Assembly (NCBI GenBank): GCA_932521025.1
Contig: OW051469.1
Coordinates: forward strand, 1,872,398 to 1,936,397
Length of the DNA: 64,000 nucleotides
Direction: 5' to 3'
Source of the DNA: Oscheius onirici
Lineage: Eukaryota > Nematoda > Chromadorea > Rhabditida > Rhabditidae
Shown here: positions 58,950 through 64,000 of the stretch, one piece after another
Layout of the letters: each line of letters starts with the position of its first letter
Position numbering within the stretch: position 1 is the stretch's first letter
Program-made: the position numbers and the translations under genes
The notes under the pieces: generated by a model
Databases searched by the model: none
Told to the model about the DNA's origin: nothing
The model's input: only the letters and a program-made list of their open reading frames with translations

Positions 58950-60567
58950 CTATGCATTCTTTCTGGCCGAGTGGTTGTGCCCTTTGTGATTCTTGGCACA
59001 TTCGCATTCCTCAATAGTCTCCTCCGAGACTTCGTGCGGCATCAGAAGCATCGGAGCGTGGAAGTAGTGGTCGGCGGTGTCGAGCAGGTTATAGACATTT
59101 CTGAAGTTTGGAATAGTTAGTAAAGACAGGGACAGGGACAGGGACACACCCTGTGTAGAGGTCAGCATAGCGACGAACTTTTCCGCCGTAGTAGGTGTGT
59201 CGCCAGCCGCAGCGAAGAGTCGATCCCATCTGTCCATACTCCGCTTCCATGGCATCCGTCAGCTCTGCAATTTTTCCCAGACGGCGCTTCGTCTCAGCCG
59301 CATCGCGATAAGCGTTTTCAGTATCGATAAAATTCTGACGCATCTCGGTCAGCGTCTTCTGCTGCTCGTTCCAGATTCTCAGCTCACGATCCAGTTCCGG
59401 CACAATGAGCAGCGTTCTCCAGCCCGTCATCCTCTTCGAGACGAGCACGTCCCCGATGATGTGGTCTCCGACGTAGAGCAAGTCCTTGCCGACGCAATGC
59501 ATCTGCTGACGGAAGGTGAATGCATTCCCGCCGGAGTAGATGACTCCCTTTTCCAGAGGACCGATGTGGTCGCCGAGTCTTGCGAGTCCAGTCTTCGGGT
59601 CGACTTCTTTGAAGGCGGCCTTGCCGGTGAACCATTTCGGTTTGTTGCCCTCAACGATGATCACGTCGAAGAGACTGCGCCAGTCCGGTCCCATCACGAA
59701 GCTGAAAATGGAGACTTGAGACAGAGAGACAGGGGGACCTACCTCATGACAGCATCGGTGAACTTGTAGGGCGAATTGGTGAGCAAAAAGACGCTCTTTC
59801 CAGCCTCTCCGAGCGCTCGAATCGTGCTGATGGCTCTCTGATCTTTGGCAATGTAGCGCGGCAGATCCGACAAGATGGCCGACTTCAGAAGACCCGACTC
59901 GTGAACATGGTCCGTAGCTGCTCGAAGGTCCGCTTGAATCGTCCGATAGGTCAGCTGACGCGACTCGCCAATCTTGTAGCCGCCGTGATGAGGAAGACGG
60001 CTCTCGGTGCGATCGAGTAGGTCGATGACGGCGACCAGAAGACCAATCTCTGGCAGATGGAAGACCGTCGTCCAGGTCATGAAGCGCTCCTCGTCCAGAC
60101 GAATGTGCTTGTTCGGGTAGATTTCTCGGATTTCGGCACTCGAGAGCCGCTTCAGTCCTTTCCAAGCCGAGAGAATGTTGCTGCACTCGTCCATCTTGAG
60201 CAGCAGGCCGTAGACGCGATCATACCAGCAGCCGCGAATTGGGAAAGTGGCGTCGTATTGGAGCTGTTCGACGGCGGCCTGGTAGTCCATTTTCTTCACC
60301 AGATGACTCTTGATCAGATCGAAGGCAATCTGTTCACCGGCAGGCGAGTTGTAGACTGGAAGTAGCTTAATTGCTTAGAACTACTGTCCCTGTCCCTTCT
60401 CTCAGTAGTTTTACCCTCTGTTCCTGTCAGTATCTGTTCATTTCTAGTACCACCAAAAGCTAAAAAGACTCACTGGCCAGAGTAGCGTCCATGTCGAAGC
60501 CGATACACTTGATTTTGGACATCTGGATGGAGCGATTGACGAAGATCTTCTGGGCAATCGACTGCAT
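58950..60567 (-). CDS. Cytosolic purine 5'-nucleotidase family (cN-II/NT5DC type)
   Basis: HAD-superfamily nucleotidase that would dephosphorylate IMP/GMP-type nucleotides in the cytosol. Exons 60567-60474, 60355-59743, 59701-59150 and 59100-58950 join to 469 aa. HAD motif I is GFDMDAT with nucleophile Asp25 and acid/base Asp27. Motif II is FLLTNSPYKFTD, and the DD motif is YVGDHIIGDVLVSK followed by GWRTLLIVPEL. YSGGNAFTF and RYADLYTG match cN-II-like proteins. The C-terminus is short and His/Lys-rich (KNHKGHNHSARKNA) instead of the long acidic tail of vertebrate NT5C2. Whether it is a true NT5C2 orthologue or an NT5DC member cannot be decided by eye. Its start is 141 nt from the divergent membrane-protein gene. 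Confidence 0.9.
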
Positions 60568-60707
60568 GGCTAGGCGTCAGTAGAGTTGAATATCACTCGA
60601 TTGAATAGCTTTTTAAATGCAAAAAAAGATTTTGTTTGCAAACAGTTTTTTTTGTAAAAAAAGGGTAATTAAATTAATTGACTTCTAGAAGACTTCACTG
60701 TAACAAT

Positions 60708-61534
60708 ATGTCAGTAGGCCGCCTGTTCGTCTATTTGGCCTTCCCTACCGTCGTGTTGAGCTGTGTTCCCTTGCAGGTAAGCTGGCTACTGTAACAGTCC
60801 CTGATTCTGTTACTTTTCTTCAGAATACGAGCTACCGTCACTCGACGCACCTGGCCAGCATGAATCTGTCCATTTTCTTCGACCAGGACTTGAACTACAT
60901 GGCCGATGAGGTCTTCTGTCTACTGAATGGAACCTTCGCCACCATGAACCTGCATCCTCTCAAAGAAACAGCCCGAATGAAGGACATTTGCAAGACGAGC
61001 TCATTTATGGAACTGCTTCATTTCACCGGACTCGTCCAGGTCACAGTGACGATTGGAAGGATAGCCAAGACGGAAGAGGAGGCCATCTGCAGCAACATTA
61101 CAGCGAATCTTTTGCATCTGAAGCTGAGAGATGAGCAGCATTGGCTGGCCCATCTGATCACTCGCCGTTCCGACCATCTCATTGATCTTGGGACTAGCGG
61201 CAACGAGTCGATTCCTCTCGGTTTGACGAGGGCTATTGAACTGATGACGGCCATCAGTGGCCCGGTGCTGACTCTTCCCCAGACCGGCGTCTACAAGACA
61301 CAGCAGGAGGAGCATAAGCGACAGCGGGAGGCAGCCGGACATTGGGTCAAAGTGCTGGTCGGCGTCGGTGTCGGCGGTCTGCTGATCGTTGTTGTGGCTC
61401 TGGTGGCCACAATTGGCACTGTAGCCTACAAGAAACGCGCCAAGAGGAAGGAAGAAAAGTCGAGACTCTTGGCCGAAAAGACGCAGCTCAATGAGGGAGA
61501 ACTTGTACTGGATCTGGACGATGGGGACGAGTAG
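60708..61534 (+). CDS. Type I single-pass membrane glycoprotein of unknown family
   Basis: Exons 60708-60776 and 60824-61534 join in phase 0 to 259 aa. I do not recognise the family. Residues 1-20 are a signal peptide (MSVGRLFVYLAFPTVVLSC). The ectodomain has five N-glycosylation sequons (NTS, NLS, NGT, NIT, NES) and only three cysteines (55, 79 and 112). A membrane helix covers about residues 198-224 (VLVGVGVGGLLIVVVALVAT) and is followed by KKRAKRK. The cytosolic tail has EKSRLL, which fits an acidic dileucine [DE]xxxL[LI] endosomal sorting signal, and ends in an acidic cluster (LDLDDGDE). An AATAAA lies 23 nt after the stop. It shares a 140-nt divergent promoter region with the nucleotidase gene. 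Confidence 0.85.
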
Positions 61535-61556
61535 CAGAGGACATATCAAGCCATAC

Positions 61557-61562
61557 AATAAA
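61557..61562 (+). promoter_or_regulatory. Poly(A) signal
   Basis: AATAAA 23 nt downstream of the stop of the membrane-protein gene; the MITE begins 21 nt after it, probably just beyond the cleavage site. Confidence 0.7.
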
Positions 61563-61582
61563 GTCTTTGCGATCTGTCTCGG

Positions 61583-61927
61583 TACTTTAATGATACACGG
61601 ACGACGTTTGCCAGAAGCCATATTTCGCTTCAATTATGCTAATTTGTTCTAAATCTAACAATTCGTTTAATTGGTTGAAATAATGTCAAATAAATGTGTC
61701 AGCCGACATGGATATTTTTTCCTTGGCTTACAACGGTCTACCTAAAAGGTCCACTCTATCCTGATCTTCTGCCTCGAACTGTTCTTTTCGGATATCGTTT
61801 CGCATAATTTTGTATGTCTATCTTATATTATGCTAATTAAAATAGCTTCCAATTATAAGGCAAAAATATTGCCTAATAACTACCAATTAAGGCTTCTGGC
61901 AAATGTCGTCCGTGTATCATTAAAGTA
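61583..61927. mobile_element. Mariner-like MITE with 37-bp terminal inverted repeats
   Basis: The 37-nt ends at 61583-61619 and 61891-61927 are inverted copies with a single mismatch. They start with TACTTTAATGATACACGG; the outer TA may be the target-site duplication typical of Tc1/mariner insertions. The 270-nt interior is AT-rich and non-coding. The near identity of the ends implies recent insertion. Confidence 0.85.
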
Positions 61928-62624
61928 CGGTCCACCTACTGATCAAGAATACTGGAAGTCCAATGAATGTCAGGATGGGTAAGAGTCTGAGTTCACTAAA
62001 GGAAGACCACTGGTCAAACACTGTTCTGGAGACGGAACAGTTCTAATCGCGGGTTGTCTCTCTGTCTCTCTGACTCTCTCTCTCTCTCTCTCTGTCTCTT
62101 TCCATATACTTTCCTTCCATATGTCCCATATACTGCTCGAAAGAGCATGAAAAATAGATGAAAGTAAGCTAGAACACTCATCTTTTTCTCACTCTTCCCT
62201 CACTCTCATTCTGCAGCTCATCCCACTTCAAAACAAGGAGGCCTAAACGATCTACGTGCAAGTGGGCCTCAGCTGTGGCATTAATCAGTTCTGCTCGCCA
62301 TCCTATTTTAGCCGCGAGAGTTCTTTTGAACGTAGTATTTTTTGCACGTCAGGTTCTGGAAGCTCGTTTGCGACAGTCTCTTCCACTTATTTAGTTCACA
62401 GCTTTCAGTGCTCGTTACTCGAAAGCGAAATATTTTTTTGCGTAATTTTTGTTTAAAAAAATATCGAAAGTGTAGAAAGTACAATAAAAAGCGCACCTAT
62501 TTTTGACTCAAAAATTAACCGTTTTCTCGACTTCGCCCTGCATCTCTGCCCCCGACTCGCCGGCTCACGACCGTATGGTGTTGTCGCCCGCTCTGCATGG
62601 GGTCACGGCGATTAGGACACCATT

Positions 62625-62785
62625 AAACTTACCTGGGTGGCGCCGCCCCGTGATCAAGAAGACGGGGAGCGTATGGTGAGGCTGTTCCATTGCACATTGG
62701 GAACGGCTGACCCGTAAGGCAGTTCCGAGTTGGAATTCGCCTACACCTAAATTTTTGCGTGAGGGGCTGCTTTCGAGCGGCCCCG
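62625..62785 (+). ncRNA. U1 spliceosomal snRNA
   Basis: U1 recognises 5' splice sites. The 5' end AAACTTACCTGG is complementary to CAGGTAAGT. Stem-loop I is CCCCGT-GATCAAGAAG-ACGGGG, with the U1-70K-binding loop (usual form GATCA(C/T)GAAG, here with A). Stem-loop II is GTTCC-ATTGCACATT-GGGAAC with the U1A-binding ATTGCAC. Stem-loop III has TTCCGAGTTGGAA inside GTAAGGC/GCCTAC. The Sm site is AAATTTTTGCG, and stem-loop IV is GGGGCTGC-TTTCG-AGCGGCCCC. All parts are in order over about 161 nt. No TATA box is seen upstream, as expected for a polymerase II snRNA gene; I could not fix a PSE. Confidence 0.96.
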
Positions 62786-64000
62786 ACAAGACATTCGAAA
62801 AGAACATCGAAAGATTTTCGATTTTTCGTTGTTTTTCGAATTTTCAAGCACCCATTTTGGAATCCTTCCGTTTTACGTAGCCCACGCTTGCTTCTAATGG
62901 AAAGCTCGTCTCGGGATTCATGTAAGCTCGAAGTTCATTGGTAAAGGGAAATCATTTGCTTCCTGCTAAAAGGGAACGATTCATGTTCTTTTAAAGTGAT
63001 TTTTTTAACAGTAACTAGTCAAGTGACACTCACAAGTAGTAGTGTCCATTAGTCCATAGAACTAATTCGTAGGCGTTTTTGATCAGAGTTTTCTTTGCTT
63101 CTATAGATGGGCAGTTGGTAGAAAAACAAGACGCTTCAAGAGCTCTGTCTACACTGACCATATTAAGTCTTTTGATTTTTATGTAAAAAATTTAACTTCC
63201 GCATATAAAAAAGGGCATGAAACCAACGGGTCTACTGATGTAGCCAATCTCTGTTCAGTTCTGTGTAACTTGAGCATTACATAAGGTCTCCTGACTTCAC
63301 AAGAGTAGCCTAATCCTTGGCAAGTGGTCTGGCAGTCCGTTTCCGGGTTCCGCTTTCCAAATGTTGCCTTTCTCTATTCTGGTTGCCTAGCACGCTTTTT
63401 GTTCCCCTTCCAGATTCTGTTTTTTTGCCTAATTGGTGGTCCAGTGGCTACTGTCGTTCCCATTAAAATGTTCAATTAATAAAGTAACCAAATCAAAGCT
63501 TAAAAATACTGTGTGAGAGCCGAACCATTTTGTTCTATTGGAGCTAATTGAATTATCTCTCTTCTCTCTTTCCCTCAGGGCTGTCACAGCTCATTTCACA
63601 GCTCCAAAACACTCGGCTGTGTGCGTCCATCTTTTGATCAACCACCCGTACTATGCCGGCTCGCGTGACTTGGCTTCCCCCAAGCCGAAATTGCTCTTTT
63701 GTCAAGGTTCGTAAGGTGCCAATTCAGGGCTCGTCTTTCTCGTCCTCCCGAATAGAAAGGGACAAAGAATGTCTGAATCATTTACAACTCTCCCTCGTCT
63801 TCCTTTCATCTCATTTTTGGGACAAAGTTACCCTTACCCCTGTCCCTGTCCCTCTGCCAGTTTTGAAACACTCATTGTTTTCGACAAGCTGCAAAATTCA
63901 GCAAGAAGCCAACAAGCAGCTGTTTTGATTCAGTTATAAGAAATAAGCCAATTGCTCTGACCATGGTTATTAGCAGAAGCCTGTTCACCTGGTACTGTTA
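62786..64000. other. Right flank, mostly featureless
   Basis: A short ATG frame with a good donor (ATG at 62899, GTAAGC at 62929) and the possible exon at 63579-63706 hint at a gene that runs off the window. Apart from a CCTGTCCCTGTCCCT tract near 63840, nothing else is recognisable. Confidence 0.35.
63579..63706 (+). CDS. Possible internal exon of an unidentified gene
   Basis: It lies between a strong acceptor (CTTTCCCTCAG) and a GTTCGTAAG donor-like sequence. One frame is open for 42 codons (AVTAHFTAPKHSAVCVHLL ... PKPKLLFCQ). No partner exon was confirmed and no family is recognised. It could equally be 3'UTR of a small gene starting at 62899. Confidence 0.22.

Noticed and set aside
59089-60186. 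A 365-codon minus-strand frame overlapping the nucleotidase.
   Set aside because: Only its second half is in the true nucleotidase frame; the first half is an out-of-frame reading of exon 2 with no family similarity.
60984-61633. A 210-codon minus-strand frame antisense to the membrane-protein gene.
   Set aside because: Shadow of the strongly biased plus-strand gene; lacks a plausible start, splice sites or family.

Overview
The window is animal nuclear DNA from a small-genome invertebrate, most likely an ecdysozoan and probably a nematode. Protein genes are cut by many short introns (34-60 nt) ending in a TTTTCAG-type acceptor. The families present (GLG1, TEX264, HACL1, SLC22, SLC26, a Cys-loop receptor, GAPDH) are metazoan. 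The EstA-type lipase belongs to a family that is expanded in nematodes. Several start codons lie within 30 nt of a 3' splice consensus, which fits spliced-leader trans-splicing or 5'UTR introns. I cannot name the species, and a tardigrade or other ecdysozoan is not excluded.

Layout. 1-3044: gene-poor repeats. 3045-3362 (-): last exon of an unknown Ser/Arg-rich protein. 4298-6077 (-): TEX264-like ER-phagy receptor. 7992-9263: long inverted-repeat element. 9440-10000 (+): Gly/Tyr-rich secreted peptide precursor. 10001-21694: no confident protein gene, but tRNA-like SINEs, palindromes, a dispersed ~90-bp repeat and one odd SL-RNA-like or micro-ORF locus near 11.7 kb. 21695-26366 (-): divergent Cys-loop ligand-gated channel. 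27392-29573 (-): two pieces of secreted, possibly ML-like lipid-binding proteins. 30603-37741 (-): complete 22-exon GLG1. 38805-41926 (-): complete 10-exon 2-hydroxyacyl-CoA lyase. 42873-43256 (-) and 43363-43803 (+): a divergent pair, an unknown small protein and a two-LIM protein. 45600-48927 (+): SLC22 transporter. 49892-51990 (+): GAPDH with a TATA/Inr promoter. 52567-56543 (-): SLC26 anion transporter with a STAS domain. 57568-58858 (+): secreted lipase. 58950-60567 (-): cN-II/NT5DC-type nucleotidase. 60708-61534 (+): type I membrane protein. 61583-61927: young mariner-like MITE. 62625-62785 (+): U1 snRNA. 62786-64000: mostly empty, with one possible exon at 63579-63706.

The gene models were built by hand from splice signals and frame continuity. 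GLG1 (1163 aa), HACL1 (564 aa), GAPDH (341 aa), SLC22 (822 aa), SLC26 (721 aa), the Cys-loop receptor (461 aa), the nucleotidase (469 aa), the lipase (282 aa) and TEX264-like (236 aa) all close in frame from start to stop. The genes are unrelated housekeeping, trafficking, transport and signalling genes with no operon-like theme. The striking theme is architectural: introns are either about 35-60 nt or are long and carry a recognisable repeat (palindromic MITE, tRNA-like SINE, dispersed ~90-bp unit or octamer microsatellite).
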